DNA of 64,000 nt from Lunularia cruciata (GCA_948567375.1 OX419761.1:61010501-61074500), one strand, 5' to 3'; counted from the first letter of the stretch, positions 1 through 12,158 are shown. The notes: generated from the letters alone by a model not told the origin. Program-made: numbers and translations.

Positions 1-1389
1 GAAATTGGGAGTTGTGAGATAGATTAGTTGCCATGGTGGCAATACCGGATGTTATGATTGCTATGCAACAACAAATTGAGCACCTTACACAATTGTTGGA
101 TGAATGAGCCTAGCAATAACAAGAACACATAGAGAGAACACCAATTTGTGATGGAGAAGATTGAATCCGATTTCCAAAACCCAAGCTGTTTGAAGGCAAG
201 AATCTTCCGAGCATAGTGGAGAATTCTATCTTTGACTGCAAATGCTACTTTGAAGCTACTAATCTTCAAGATGAATGAAAATAGATTCTCTTGGCTTCTA
301 GCTAATTGGATGGTGTGGCAAAACTTTGGTGGTGATTTTGAGTGGAGCAAACTAAATGAAAAATTGTTGCACCAATCTTAAAATGGGTGGAATTCAAGGA
401 TGCAATACTTGGTCGATTTCAAACTATAAATGCCACCCGAGATGCACGAGATAAATTAACGGAGTTGAAGCAGGTTTGCTTTGTAAGGAGCTACATCATG
501 CAATTTTAGAACATCATCATGCAGATTCTAGATATACAAGAAGGTGAAGTTTTGGATTGATTTGTGAGGAGCTTGAAGTTAATTGGAGGTGACCATGCGG
601 GAACCACAAAATGTGGAAGAAGCCATGCAATTGGCTGAGTGCTTTGATTCCTTGGTTGCAACAACTTGGTCTCAACCTTGACCTACACAAAGCCTACCAA
701 CACACTACGCCCAAGTGGAAGAACAAGCACCAATGGATATTGATGCTATCCAACGGAGACCACGTGGTACAACAAATAGAGAAAGATTATGACAAAACAA
801 TGGTTGTTTTTATTGTTTGCAGGTTAGACATCGCATTATTGAATGTCCACTCAAGAATAAGCAACCTCAACAAGTTGCCCAGATAGAGTTTGTGGAGTAG
901 AATGATTAGAGAAACAAGGAATCCTAGTAGGAAATTTTGAGCTGCTTATTGGAAGCTTGATTAGTTCCAATGAGATTGAAAGCTCCACCTATGCAAGTTT
1001 GCTTCACTTGTAAGGTATAATATCTAATTGGGGTTGTAGGATTTTGGTTGATTTTGGAAGTTTAGAGAATTGTATATCTATGCAAGTAGCAAAAGAGTTA
1101 GGTATTCCTATCAAGCCAGTAATTAGAAGTAGATTGTAGATGGCAGATGGTAGAAAGGGTTATGCATTTTGTATCTCATGTCTTGTTACTTTCACGATTG
1201 GGAAGGAGTATTTGGAGTGTATGAGGTTTGTAGTGGCACCTCTACACTATGATATCATTCTAGGACAACATTGGTTTGAACGTCATAAAGTTCAATTTGA
1301 TTGGAACTAATGACAAATTCAAGTACAACACCAAGGTAGGAATTTCCAATTAGGTTGGTTGGCATCTTTGAGTAAGACACCTAAGAATA

Positions 1390-1575
1390 GTTAGTCCCAA
1401 GATGGGAAGTTTATCAAGAAGGTAACAATAGAGCAAACCTTGAAGGGAGATGAGTCCCAAGATGGGAAGTTTGCAAGGAAAGCAGCCATGGAGCAAGCTT
1501 TAAAGAAAGATGAGTCCCAGATGGGAAGTTTGTTAGTGAAGCAACCATAGAGCAAGCTTTGGAGGAAGATAAGTT
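1390..1575 (+). repeat. Three tandem ~60-bp units in E1 between protease and RT
   Basis: Three imperfect direct units each start near GATGAGTCCCAAGATGGGAA and end near GAGCAAGCTTT. They would give a repeated Lys/Glu-rich peptide (DESQDGKF-like) in the protease-RT linker of E1. The units differ by small indels, so the array is old. Confidence 0.7.
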
Positions 1576-1644
1576 TATTTTGCGGTGTGAATCAAGCGGA
1601 TTGCACAAGAACAATCTAAGGAGGACCAAGAGCCTCATCAAGCA

Positions 1645-2229
1645 ATGGTTGATCAGATAGTTCAAGAGTTTGTGGAATTTTTTCCAGACAATCTGCCAAA
1701 GGGATTACCCTCTGATCGTGGTATGTCCTTCAAGATTGAGTTATTGCCAAGGAGTACTCCAATGAGTAGACCAATCTATTGGCTCTCACCAAAGGAGTTG
1801 GAGCAATTGCAACAACACTTAAAAAGTTGTTGGAGAAGGACTTCATCTGACATAGTACCTCTCCTTGGGGAGCATCAGTACTATTTGTTCTGAAGAAGGA
1901 TGGAAAATATTTTTTCTATATTGATTATCATGGGCTCAATAAGCAAATAGTGAAAAATGTATATCCCTTGCCTTGGATTAATGACTTGCTTGATCAATTG
2001 AGTGGAGCGCAATATTTTTCCAAGTTGGATCTTTGTAGCAACTATTGGCAAATCCCCATTGATAGGGAGGATGTGCAAAAGACTGCCTTTTGCACAAGGT
2101 ATGGGTATTTTGAGTGGAGAGTTCTACCTTTTGGGCTCACCAATGCTCCAGTAGTCTTCATGGATCAGATGCATTGGGTGTTGGATGGATTATTAGATCA
2201 GAACGTGGTGGTGTTCTTGGACAATATCT
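1645..2229 (+). pseudogene. E1 reverse transcriptase, N-terminal half
   Basis: Two open stretches (1645-1893 and 1950-2229) encode Ty3-type RT: the leader with FPDNLPKGLPSDRG, fingers with YPLPWINDLLDQL, and palm motifs KLDLCSNYWQIPI, PFGLTNAPVVF and VVVFLDN. A frameshift near 1890 separates them. The second Asp of the YxDD box reads Asn, so the enzyme would be inactive even without the interruption. The C-terminal half is at 18792-19262. Confidence 0.85.
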
Positions 2230-2876
2230 TGTCTTGCGTATATACATCGCTATCAACATCATACACTATAGAAGCACAACTCACACATAAGTCATACATA
2301 GACTCTAAAGTGCCACAATAATCAAATTGCTTACCACTGTAAACTCAACTTAACTCATATCAGTACTTAATTTGTCACTCTATTAACTGCCAACAATTGG
2401 GCACTGATTACAGTCAAGCCACACCCGTTCAAGCACAGAGAATCCAGGTGATGCTTGCCGGCCTCTATCCACCATAGCCAGGAACTCGAAGGCTCAACAT
2501 CAAAGAAGTGAGCTCTTTGGAGCTCACTCCAAAACTATACCCCCTGGACTCGAGCTAGCTCTGAAACCCTAATGGTCCTTCTGACGGCACACTCGATGGT
2601 GTGAATGGTGCAAAGTGATAGTGGGCCCCACCATGAAGTCAGTACCCTAAACACAAAATCTGACAGTCGGAAAGTAGTCTCTGAGATATTGTTGAAATAA
2701 CTCTAACTACTATCACTAGGACTCTAGTGTCCGAGCAATCTAGATGCGATACTACAAATGGCATGACAGCTATTGTGCGTATATACATCGCTACACAACA
2801 TACATTGCTGTCAACATCATACACTATAGAAACACAACTCACACATAAGTCATACATAGACTCTAAAGTGCCACAA
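2230..2876 (-). repeat. A1 3' terminus: B2-A-B1 repeat block
   Basis: From left to right: B2 (2230-2318), A (2319-2768, 450 bp) and B1 (about 2773-2876). B1 and B2 are direct copies of one ~90-106-bp sequence running from a GTGCGTATATAC core to AGTGCCACAA. A is the same 449-bp segment found alone at the 5' end of A2. Beside B1 is the polypurine tract (AGCTAGGGGGG in sense, about 2878-2889). Confidence 0.85.
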
Positions 2877-3041
2877 TTGCCCCCCTAGCTGGCGGTTAGG
2901 TCCCTCCAACTCCAGATAGCCATCTATTCTAAGTATATGGTATACCCTCTAATGAGCAAAGATCAGGAGGCCGGGTGCTATGGAGCCCCATCGTTAGTCG
3001 CCTGTCTGCAATCTATACCATATAAAGAATGAACTAGCTAT

Positions 3042-3270
3042 ATGTCAAGTACATCTAGGACATAACCACTGTCCCTGAGGAACCACCATGAGGGGATGAG
3101 TCATACATGCCATATGACATCCTCTTGAACAGCTATCACTCACTAACATAGTAGCAGCTCCACCAGAAGAGCTACATAACAAACACCTCAAGCCTGCACG
3201 TACAAGTGCTAAGCTTGGGTCCATAGCCCCATCAATGTTTGGGAGGTGGCATGGCGCACAATTGCGCACA
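3042..3270 (-). pseudogene. A1 PHD finger at the integrase C-terminus
   Basis: The last 45 or so codons of the A1 polyprotein form a PHD-type zinc finger. CLLC, then a Gly-rich stretch, SDSCSRG, CHMAC, a hydrophobic run, and QWLCPRC follow the C4HC3 spacing; here the third Cys reads Ser and an extra Cys precedes His. The homologues at 33769-33910 and 25770-25938 keep the residues missing here, so the ancestral finger was complete. PHD fingers usually read histone H3 tails; that role in this element is inference. Confidence 0.75.
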
Positions 3271-3289
3271 TGATCCTTCCAAAAAACAC

Positions 3290-4650
3290 CACCACATCAC
3301 ATCCTTCTAACACAAGGACTCCAGATGGCAAAACCTTGTGCACTCTCAAGATAGTGCGGCCTATAGAAACATCAAGTGTCATCGGTGTTGTCTGCTATAG
3401 ATATACATAGTCGCCTGGATGAAACCAATGGATCGAGCGTCTATAACCTCCTCCTCAAATGGTAGCATAGTGTAAAGTATCTCTATGTTGAGCAATCACC
3501 AAGTTCTCAAAGGCCATTGGCATCACGCTCTGAAAGATCTCTTGCCCGTTGAGAACATGCGCTCATCCATACATTGGGGTCATCCAAGTCCAAAACTATA
3601 GTAGCATCTTGACAAATGGTTGTAGGTAAATCTGGATCTCGTCCATAGAGTAGAAAGTATGGAGAGAAGGATGCTAAGGAGGCTTGCCGGCTGAACCGAT
3701 AGCCCATGGCCAACCAAGGTAATTGGAGATCCCAATCTCCCAAGTGGCCTCTGCAAACCATACTTTTGCAATCCTCTCTTCACCGTCTGAACCACACTCT
3801 CTGCTAAGCCATCTGCCTCAGGGTGATCTTGGGATGTAGTACAATGATCAATCAAGGCCTTGTCACACAAGATCTGAAACTCCCCCAAAAACTCTGTACC
3901 CTGATCACTCAAAACCTCAGTTGGTGCACCAAAATGACTAAGAACTCGTCCAAGAACAAGTAAGTTGTCCCTTCACTAGACTTGTCAGGAAGTGCCACCA
4001 ACTCAATCCACTTGGAGAAGTGCTCCACCATCACCATAACATACCGACGATGTCTCACAATCAGCGGTAAAGGTCTGGCAAAGTCCAAACTCCAACGGTA
4101 ACCCAATCCCATGATAGGTAATGGGTGTAATTGTGGCATAGGAGCATTGAATGATGCTCTAACTCGGTCACAAACCACACATCTTGCAACAAACTGCTAT
4201 ACCTTGGTCTGCATACCACGCCACCAATAATGACTCTAGAGTAAGCTATACATACGCTTTACTCCAAAATGTCCTAGCTCCTCATGAGCATGACGGACCA
4301 ACTGTGGTCTCTGAGATGGAAGTGGTAGAACTTGCACTCTACCATCCTCCCATACATGCAAAAGGTGTCTACCCTCCAATCTGAACCATCTGGCTCGCTG
4401 AAGAACACGGTCTCTCTCCTTGGCCCCAACTGTGCTACCCACAACACCAATGCGAAGATAGTCCATCACTAAGACATCATCATGAATGTCTCGCTGAATT
4501 GTACCAATATCTTCACTCTTTGGATCTGTGACCTCAATAACTCCTCCTGTTTGCGCTGAGAGAGATACCACCAAAGCCTCTGCAAATAAACACAAAAAGG
4601 CCGATGCATGCCAACCTGACACCATCTCCTCATCTGTTCTCACCATGCCA
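3290..4650 (-). pseudogene. A1 integrase (rve), broken
   Basis: Minus-strand pieces cover the HHCC zinc-binding N-terminus (HEELGHFGVKR, then CVVCDR) and the core with WSLDFARP (first catalytic Asp), SDQGTEF (second Asp) and HPEADGLAESVVQ (Glu). The C-terminal part includes the SPYFLLYGRDPDLP segment. Several frameshifts break the frame. The protein would insert element cDNA into host DNA in the nucleus; 4-bp target duplications in A1 and A2 agree with such an enzyme. Confidence 0.8.
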
Positions 4651-6020
4651 ACGTGCTCCGGTCCGATCCTACTGGCTGGGACATGGGTTTCTACTCAACC
4701 CATTTGCATCACGGTTCACCACTCCAAGTCTATGAACAACCGTGAAATCATACTCTTGTAAAATCAGCGCCCATCATGCAAGCTTCCTTGAAAGCTTGTC
4801 GGACTCCATCAACCACTTTAGTGGCTGATGATCAGTAATGAGAGTGAAGGGGTTACCAAATAGGTAACATCAAAAATGTGCTACTGCCCAAACTGCTACC
4901 AAGCACTCTCCCTCATATGAACTATACTTTGCCTCCGCTGAATTGTTGGAGCAACTAGCATAGGCCACCTCAAACTCCTTCTCCTCATCATCATGCTAGG
5001 TGAGCACCACTCCAAGCCCCAACATACTCCAATCAGTGTGAACCTGAAATGGTCATCCCCTAATCGGTCTCCTCAAAATAAGAGCAAATGTCAACCTCTC
5101 CTTGAGCTCTACAAAAGCTCTCTCCTGCTCATCTCCCCAATGCCACTCTTGTGTAAGCTTGGTCAGCTTTGTCAAGGCCTTGGCAACGGCACTAAATCCT
5201 CTAACATAGCGGCAATAGAAGTTTGCCAACCCAAGGAATGCTCAGACTTTGCTCACATTCGTAGGCCAAGGAATACGTGCAATAGCCTCCACCTTGGTCT
5301 ACTTAACACCAAGTCCTCTGGTACAGATAGTGTGACCCAAATACTCAACCTGCTCATGGAAGAACCTACACTTCCCAAGATGCAATTTGAGTCCATGAGA
5401 TCTCAACCTCTCAAACACCTCAAACAACTGTCTCTCATGCTCTTCCATAATAGTGCTATAGACCAAAATGTCATCAATATAACACCAAGCAAAATCCAAT
5501 CTAGCTAGGATCCTACCCATGACCCTCTGGAACTCAACAAGAGCATACTTTAACCAAAATGGTAAGAACCTCCATTGATATAACACATCCTTACTGTGAG
5601 GATCAATAGCCCAAAATGTTGTCTTGGACTTATCCTCCTACTTGATCGGCAACGGATGATATCCCGCTCGAAGATCCAAAGTACTTAATATCTTTGCATG
5701 CCCAATCGTATCAAAAATCTCCTCCAGTGTAGGCATGGCATACCGATCAGCCCTAGTCTGTTGGTTGATAGGACGCTAATCTCCACACATGCCTATCTGA
5801 ATAGTTGCCATGCATATCCTTCTTGACTAACATCACTATCACTGATGCATACTCTCCATGTGAAATCTCCACCAAACCAGCCTCAAAAAGGTCACTTCTC
5901 CGGCTCTAAATCAATGTCCTCAATATATCACTATATCGATAAGGACGTCAGAAAACTAGTGTGTCGTTAGTCAGCTCAATCCATATACCGGGTCCCTTTA
6001 AATCCTTCATACTGAAGGCA
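4650..6020 (-). pseudogene. A1 reverse transcriptase and RNase H, broken
   Basis: Minus-strand RT with QWRFLPFWLKYALVEFQ (decayed PFGLxNAPxxF), WCYIDDILVYS (intact catalytic YIDD) and KLHLGKCRFF, followed by a thumb and an RNase H region ending in the polyprotein-typical REYDF/VHRP stretch. The TGA at the start of RT, just after DTLVF, matches an Arg codon in A2, which is a C-to-T type change. Frameshifts separate the blocks. Confidence 0.8.
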
Positions 6021-6039
6021 AAACAACTTGTGTGACTCC

Positions 6040-7530
6040 TCAAGAACCTCCAAACCCTCCATCTTTCCTCTCCAATAAGCTTGGGTCCAAGATCTGGCTC
6101 CCAAGTATCCTCTGTAATTGTAGTAGGAATGGAAGACGTACTGACTGGCTGCTACACTGGGCCCTTGGGAGCAATAGTGTCATGCTCCCGACCACTAGAG
6201 GTCTCAACCTCAGTGTGAAAAACTCCCTCCGCTCTGGCTTTAAGCTCCACACGTCCTCTAGCTGCATCCCATGTGGACCAAGGGTGTAATCCAAGTAGCC
6301 CACGCTCACTTGGATGGACTCCAAGTAGACCACTCTCCCTAGTAGCTATGAGATGTGTCCCAAGAATACCATGTCCACTCAGTCCATTGCTCCCAGCATG
6401 TGCCTGAATTGTCTCGATAGGCACAGGGCTCACAAGTGTCCAAGTGGTGATGCCTATCAAGCGCATCCTATGCTGCTCTGGCAAGCCAAGGCTCACAATC
6501 CAGGTCAAACCATTCAGGCCCACAGTCTGATCTAACACCTGACGCCTGGATGCCTCTAACACTGTTGGAATAGCGGTAATATTGGTGCCAAAACCCATCA
6601 CCCGCTCTCTCTCATCAGCATTGGGCTCCACCAATTGCTGTAACTGTGGGTCCCAAACAAGTCCAAGTCCTCCCTCTCAAAAAGCATGAGAGCCAGGGAA
6701 ACTCATGAGTGTGGGAAATGTAGCTCTAGCCTGTCCAAATAGGTTCACCACTGCCATAGGTGACCTATCAGCCACTACCACTGTCTGAGACTGACGCCAA
6801 ACATCCAAGATATCATCAACAAGGATGTGGTCAAGTCGTTGAATCCCATCATAAGCATGCTATAAAACCTCTTTGGGTAAGAGGTTTGTCCACCAAAGAC
6901 AAAGACGATGAGCCCGTGATCCCACTCTGGCTGCATCTAACAATACATGAGGTCCCATCCAAGAATGGACCTGATGTGTACTCGCCACCACTCTAGTGCG
7001 AGAATCACCCATCAAAGGAATGTTCTCCAAAAGGTAAGCTAGAGAAATAGACTGATGAACCTAGAGATGTCGTAGTATCCATAACATCTCCCAAAACACA
7101 CCAGAACGAGGATCCTGAAGACCCAATCCTCTACCAGTACGTGTATGTCCTTGACATGGCCATCTAGAAATCACCAAGTGAATAGGCCCATGTCTCTCTA
7201 GGTCATGCACTCCCAATAAGGAAATGTCTCCTAGTAGGGCCTTCTGGTAACCTCTGACTGTTGACATCGGTAATAACTCCGGATACCAATAGGCCAAGTG
7301 TGCTACATGATGTAGAGAGACTCGCCTAGCAGTCTCATCTCTCTCTACATACAAGTACTTCTGTACTCGTATACCCGCCTGTAATACCGCAGCTAGTCCG
7401 GTGCTGATCCCCCCAAACAACTCCAATAGGCATATCCCCTCTATTGGATATTGCCAAGCAATGAGTGTGGTATCCAGAGGTGTCAAAGCAATCACCTCTA
7501 GAAGCTCATCCTCACACTCATCTCTTGATG
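6040..7530 (-). pseudogene. A1 cytosine-5 DNA methyltransferase (DNMT3-like) plus linker
   Basis: Minus-strand C5-methyltransferase between protease and RT. In order: motif I LELFGGISTGLAAVLQAGI (AdoMet binding), ERDE (motif II), GDIS (motif III), WPCQGHTRTGRGLGLQDP with the catalytic Cys near 7155 (motif IV), LLENIPL (motif VI, the ENV box), ARVGSRAHR followed by WWTN (motif VIII, DNMT3-like), and EPNADERERVMGF with RRQVLDQ (motifs IX-X). The order is canonical, unlike the rearranged DRM enzymes. A linker with GLLGVH/GLLGLH repeats follows. In-frame stops near 7061, 6860 and 6685 make it inactive; a further TAG at 6152-6154 lies just before RT. Confidence 0.85.
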
Positions 7531-7799
7531 GTACGAAGGCTCTACTCCAAGCCTGTTGCACCAACTGATTTGCATGCTGGTGCAATGCCTCCTCTGAACT
7601 CCACAATGGAACATCCAAGGTGGATGGAACAATCCCACTCATACTCCAAAGCCGAGTGATCTCCTCTGGTACTGGATTATCCTTTGCATAGGCGTTCCCC
7701 TCCAACAAGTCACCAGGCCAAGTAACTGCACCGCTGAAAGCTAAAACTGATGTTGCCATGGTCCCGGACTGTAGTGAGCCAAGACTGCCACTATTGAAG

Positions 7800-8530
7800 C
7801 GTACTGGTAGGCAACATACCCATCCCTCACTAGACTGCCAACCAGGTCTATAAGAGGTTGTCTCCTCCCAATAGTCAATGTTGAAACCCATAGAGTATAA
7901 CACTGCTCCCCCAACTAGCACATCATATGACTCAACTATCATCGCAATAGCTTGAGCTCTCACTACCAAGCTATTAGTCAGATGACCAGGCTGAACCTGG
8001 ACAACAAGCTCTCCACGTGTGATTTACTGTGTCAAACCACCACCTAGAGATGTTTGGATCTGAAATGGACACCTCTCCACATCGGTCTTCCGTAACTCCA
8101 TACCAACAATTGCAGCCTTCCCCAACATAAGGGGTTGTGCACCAGAGTCTAACAAGACTCTCTATGGTGTATAGACCTTCCTTGAAGATCCCACCAAACA
8201 AAGAAGCCCCCTCTGGTTATCCAATAGGACAACATCAGGTGTGAACCGTGCTCTCTCAAAGGCTGGTCTAGTTGGCAACTCCTCCAGTCTAGCCGCTGCT
8301 GCTTGCCATAAACCACTGGTTGCTAAACGGATCCCATGCTCCTCAACCAAGTCAGCTCCAGTACCAACCACCTCTGCTCTAGTAGTAGGAACTACACCAT
8401 CCCTACTCTCACACAATGTGGCAGCCAACCGGAATTTTGGGGTTGGGTCAACTCCCAATGTGAACATATCATTGGCCGAAAACAAAGGACATCGCATAAT
8501 CAGGTGAGCCGCCCCCAACATCATGCTAGA
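7800..8530 (-). pseudogene. A1 aspartic protease region
   Basis: Minus-strand retropepsin-like domain. VLLDSGAQP carries the D-S-G catalytic triad; DVLVGGAVLYSMGF is the C-terminal retropepsin signature. Upstream is a helical region, HLIMRCPLFSANDMFTLG. A TAG just before VLLDSG corresponds to CAG in A2, and a TAA near 8025 corresponds to TAC in A2. The protease would cut the polyprotein during particle maturation. Confidence 0.75.
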
Positions 8531-8569
8531 CTCAGTCTATGTGGTAGCAGGTGGCTGAGTAGCAGGTAG

Positions 8570-9553
8570 TCCATCATGTACTCCATCACCACCTACCACA
8601 CCTACACTGGGACGTCTAGGAACCATGGATGTCGTCTGTAATGCCTCAAATAGTGTGAAAGACTAGGGAAGTCTGAATTGTCTCCCAACCTCTCCTCTCT
8701 GTGGGTCCAACTCCACTGATGCTCCTCTAGGCTCTGGAGCACATACTGCACTCCTAGTCACTGCTGCAGATGCATCCACCTGTGCTACTTCGCACATGAA
8801 GTCCAAAGTATCTCTATCACCAGCATATGAGGTGGAAGCCTCAGCACCCGAATCTGATCTCCTTTGAGCAATAGCCATACTAGCCAATCTCTGCTCCAAC
8901 TGCTCAATCCGAGTAGCTATAGCTGTGTTAGAAGTAAGGGCAGGTACCGCACCCCTACTAGGTGTAGATCCTCTACCACCACCTCTACCACCTAGTCCTC
9001 CATGAACTGGAGCTCCTCTACTATCTTCTATAATAGCCTACCACTCCGTAACTCCGGGTGTAGGTCAAAACATTGGTCACTAGTGTGACCAAATCTGTGG
9101 CAGTGCTCACATTGCCTTTGTGCTGGCTATGATGCACCCAAGGTATCAGGTCCACTGCCCTAAGTACACTCTCTCCGATTGGTGAGGTCCACCACAAGTC
9201 CAACAAGCAACACCACCACTCATTCATTGGCTACTGCTAACCCAAAAATGAAGGTAAGGGTCTAACTCCACTAGGCCTCCATTTGCTCCATAGGATCTGG
9301 GCTGTTCACCCTTTCCTCAAAAACCAACTAGACGTGGTGCACTCTGCTGCACTCTAGAAGAAATCACAGCCGTGGATGAGGTCTCCCTACCAAATCCAGA
9401 TGTCACTACTCTCTCCTCTACCATGTTGAGCTCAATATGCTCAGCCAAACCAAAGACTATTGCCAAAGTGGGCAAAGTAGCCTGCAACAACATAGCATCA
9501 CAAACTCTACGTCGTAACTCCCTGTCTAGTATCCAATACCAAAACTAGATTGT
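8570..9553 (-). pseudogene. A1 Gag, C-terminal half, with zinc knuckle
   Basis: Minus-strand Gag tail: a low-complexity Gly/Arg-rich segment, an EQRLASMAIAQRRSD helix (a possible short coiled coil), and a CCHC knuckle (CEHCHRFGHTSDQC-like, about 9080-9125). The N-terminal capsid part was lost where T1 joins at 9553/9554. Confidence 0.7.
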
Positions 9554-12133
9554 TGTGGTGCCCACATTTTTTATTTTTTTCAAAATAAAGAAGAAGAAGT
9601 GTATAAAGAAGTCGGATTGCGCCTGTATAGCCGAAGAAGGCAAAGAAAAGGGTCTTCAAGATGAAACCCAAAGTAAAGTGACTTTGGGTTTCATCAGGCA
9701 AAGTACTCAGAAATGCCCTGTCAACACACAACCCAAAGTAAGGAGTCTTCATATCGGAGGAAGTTCAACCCGAGGTGAAGACAATCTAACAACCTTTTGT
9801 TGGGGCGAGAAATTCAAGAAGAGACCGTTCAAAAACTGGCGGCCCATACACGCAAAAGTTGATTGACAGTGACAGGTGCATGCAAGAGGTGTGATTTCTC
9901 AGTAGAAACTCAAAGTGAAGAAAGACGAAGAAAGCGCAACTCTATAAAAATCAAACTTGCAACAATGAAATGTCAAGTAATTTTCCTTCGCTGTTGAGAA
10001 GTCATCTTGCATGTGATCGTGGGAAGAGAAATAGAGTTGGAAACACATTAGTGTGTAAGGGAGAAGTCGCAAGAGTGAAATCGAGAGATAGTGAGAAAGC
10101 AGGAGAGATGGGAGGAGGAAAGAAGAACTCCAAATTTGCAGTGAGAAATCATGCAATTTGGAGGTTAGATGTGATTGCTAGGATCGAAGTCTTGAGCCGA
10201 CTTTAGATCACTTTCTTGGCATGGAACTAGAACGTGAGTTTTCCAGGTTTCATGACAGAAATCATCAAGAGTAAGTGTCTCGATGGACCCGAGGAAGAAG
10301 GGAAGAGAGGAAATCCGGCTTGTTGGGACAGAGTAAGATTGGAGACTAGTACTCGGGAGGGAAGCAGGCTCGGAGCAGGGGGCCACGTTCTTGGGGAAGG
10401 GAGAGATAGCCCAAGAAACTCAAGAGGTGAGAGATGCATTCTCATCAAAGCAAACAAAGAATGGGTACAAAGTCGAGAGTTACAAGGACCCTATCAAGAG
10501 AGGAATTGTGAGTGCTCTGGTGGCAATCCTGAAGCCGGAGAGAACAATGTATGTGATGAAACACCAAGCAGTATTCTTTCACAAGTTGTTTGCAGGAGAA
10601 CCGATCAATTGGGCAAGGTGTTTCCATGGGAGAACGTGACAAATGGTGTGGAATCTGTGGGATAAATCGCCTCCACACTACATCGTGCCATTTGCAGCAC
10701 ATTTCTACCTTGGGTTGAATTTGCTGAACTCGGCGGAGCAAACTCGGATGGTGTCGCACTTCCATCCTGATTTGAGAAAGGATGTTGATACAGAGGAGCA
10801 GTAGTACATTTTGCAAATCAGAAGCACCGACAAGTACTACAAGAAGACAGGGAAGACTGTGGAGATCAAAGTGAGTACTCCAAACTCAAAGAAGAGAAGT
10901 CAGCAGGGCAAAGCCAAAGACACAAAGAAACCTTGGAAGATCAAGAGAGGAAACCCGAGGCGAGGTATGGTGGTGATCGAGTCGGAAGATGAAGACTTGG
11001 AAGGTGACGCCGAGCTCAAGACCAAAGACTCGGAACACAAGGAGGAGCCCAAGCTAACGCTATAGAGTGGCAATACGAGTAGCGATAGCGATGAGGATGG
11101 AGAAATGACATCGGCACCAGCTGCTGCAGAAGAAGAAGAAGAAGACGAAGTGCAGGCAAAGATCAAAGTCGAGGACAACACGCAGTTGGAAGACAAAGTA
11201 ACCGAGCCCAAAGAAAAGAAGATTGCAGTGCAGAGAGGAGTCCGCTCGAGGCGTAAGGCAAAGTATGATGCAGGTCCAAGTATGGTGAAGGAAGAAGCAC
11301 ATGAAAGCTCGGGAAGCAAGGCATATGTTCCGATATGAAGACTGCAGAGAAGAAGGCGAGTATCGGATGAACAAGAAGTACGAAGGGAAGTGGATGCGCA
11401 AGAAGAAGTAACCCCGAGCAATGGAGTTGAGTACCTACGGGAGGTGGTGTGTGCTCTGTTGGTGAAGCTGGAGTACAAGAAGAAGGAGATGCAGTCGACT
11501 TGTCCATATGTAAAGACTATATTGCAGGTGTTGTCCAGATTAGAAGAAGAGAACTCGGAGTTGAAGAAGAGTATAACCCGAGGTGAGGAGGAAAGGGAAG
11601 TACTACGAGCGGAGGCAGTAGAGTGAGAAGTCAGGTAATTGAAGACCTGAAGAGAGAAGTGAATTATCGAGAGGATCTTGTGAAGAAGAGTGACATAGCA
11701 AGGGAGAGACAAGTAGCTGAGTACGAGATCTTGAAGCAGCAGTTTGTTGATTCAAGAGTAGAGGTTATCCATGCTATGGCAAGAGTAGCAGCAAAGGATC
11801 AAGAGCTCAATAGGGTGATGGAGAGTGTCGAGGAGAAGAAGCAAATCTGGCAATGAGAGTTGGCAGCACGGTATAAGGAAGAAGAGAGATTACGAGAGTT
11901 ACTTTGTAATGAGGAAGAGAGAAATGTACAGAAGGAGAAGGAGAAGGAGACGGTGAAAGCCGAGTTTGAAGGAGAATTGGCAATGTACAGGGAGGATTGG
12001 CTTGCAGATCGAGAACGAGAGCGGAAGATGAGATTGGAGCCTTTGAAGGAGATAGTCCTCCGGATGAATGCAATGTTGAGCCAGCATTCGGAGGTCCTCA
12101 AATCCACCCCTACAATCACCCCAAGGGTTTGAG
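9554..12133 (+). mobile_element. T-family LTR with internal ORF (T1), in A1 gag
   Basis: It begins TGTGGTGCCCACATTTTTT, matching the starts of the T copies at 22095 and 28756 (TGTGGTATCCACATTTTT). The left border cuts A1 gag. The right border is not resolved; the next recognisable unit is G2. The content is a long broken ORF (see 9970-12133) homologous to 22640-23520, where the same ORF also follows directly after a polypurine tract and LTR start. This copy is thus LTR sequence, or an LTR plus an accessory gene, rather than a standard gag-pol body. Confidence 0.6.
9970..12133 (+). pseudogene. T-family accessory ORF: conserved N-terminal domain plus coiled coil (broken)
   Basis: No known family is recognised. 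Pieces in frame order: a basic start (about 9970-10206); a conserved globular part (about 10391-10800) with KPERTMYVMKHQAVFFH and VPFAAHFYLGLN, matched by KPEQTTYVIMQQAIFFH and VPFAAHFYFGLN in T2; a very acidic/basic stretch with Glu runs (10811-11338); then a long Glu/Lys-rich heptad-like region (11390-12132), a probable coiled coil. Internal stops and a frameshift near 11625 break it. It may continue into the zinc-knuckle ORF at 12134. Conservation between T1 and T2 argues for a real protein once made by the element. Confidence 0.55.
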
Positions 12134-12158
12134 GTGATTGTAGGGGTGGATTTGAGGA
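12095..12158. repeat. 26-bp perfect inverted repeat (fold-back), 12-nt loop
   Basis: The arms at 12095-12120 and 12133-12158 are exact reverse complements around a 12-nt spacer. It falls where the coiled-coil ORF changes frame into the zinc-knuckle ORF, so it probably created that break. Confidence 0.9.

Larger units (their letters stand above)
1..2229 (+). mobile_element. Ty3/gypsy element E1, left part (split by A1)
   Basis: This is a decayed Ty3/gypsy element read on the plus strand, entering from the left edge of the window. Gag-like remains fill about 1-1000. A protease-like stretch (1020-1315) has VDFG where the catalytic D-S/T-G is expected and ends with the family motif DIILGQHWF. 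The N-terminal half of the reverse transcriptase lies at 1645-2229 and stops at FLDN, the equivalent of the catalytic F/Y-x-D-D box. The same reading resumes at 18792 after the 16.6-kb A1 insertion. The target site ATCT is duplicated at 2226-2229 and 18792-18795. Many stops and frame changes mean the copy is dead. Confidence 0.8.

Noticed and set aside
4993-5508. Plus-strand 171-codon open frame
   Set aside because: Antisense shadow of the A1 reverse transcriptase; a similar frame at 35713-36105 shadows A2 RT.
7061-7969. A stand-alone host methyltransferase gene
   Set aside because: The frame is continuous with the retroelement protease upstream and with the RT linker downstream, and the same arrangement recurs in A2.
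10900-11712. Minus-strand 270-codon Ser-rich frame
   Set aside because: Reverse complement of the Glu/Lys-rich coiled-coil region, which naturally gives a Ser/Leu-rich open antisense frame.
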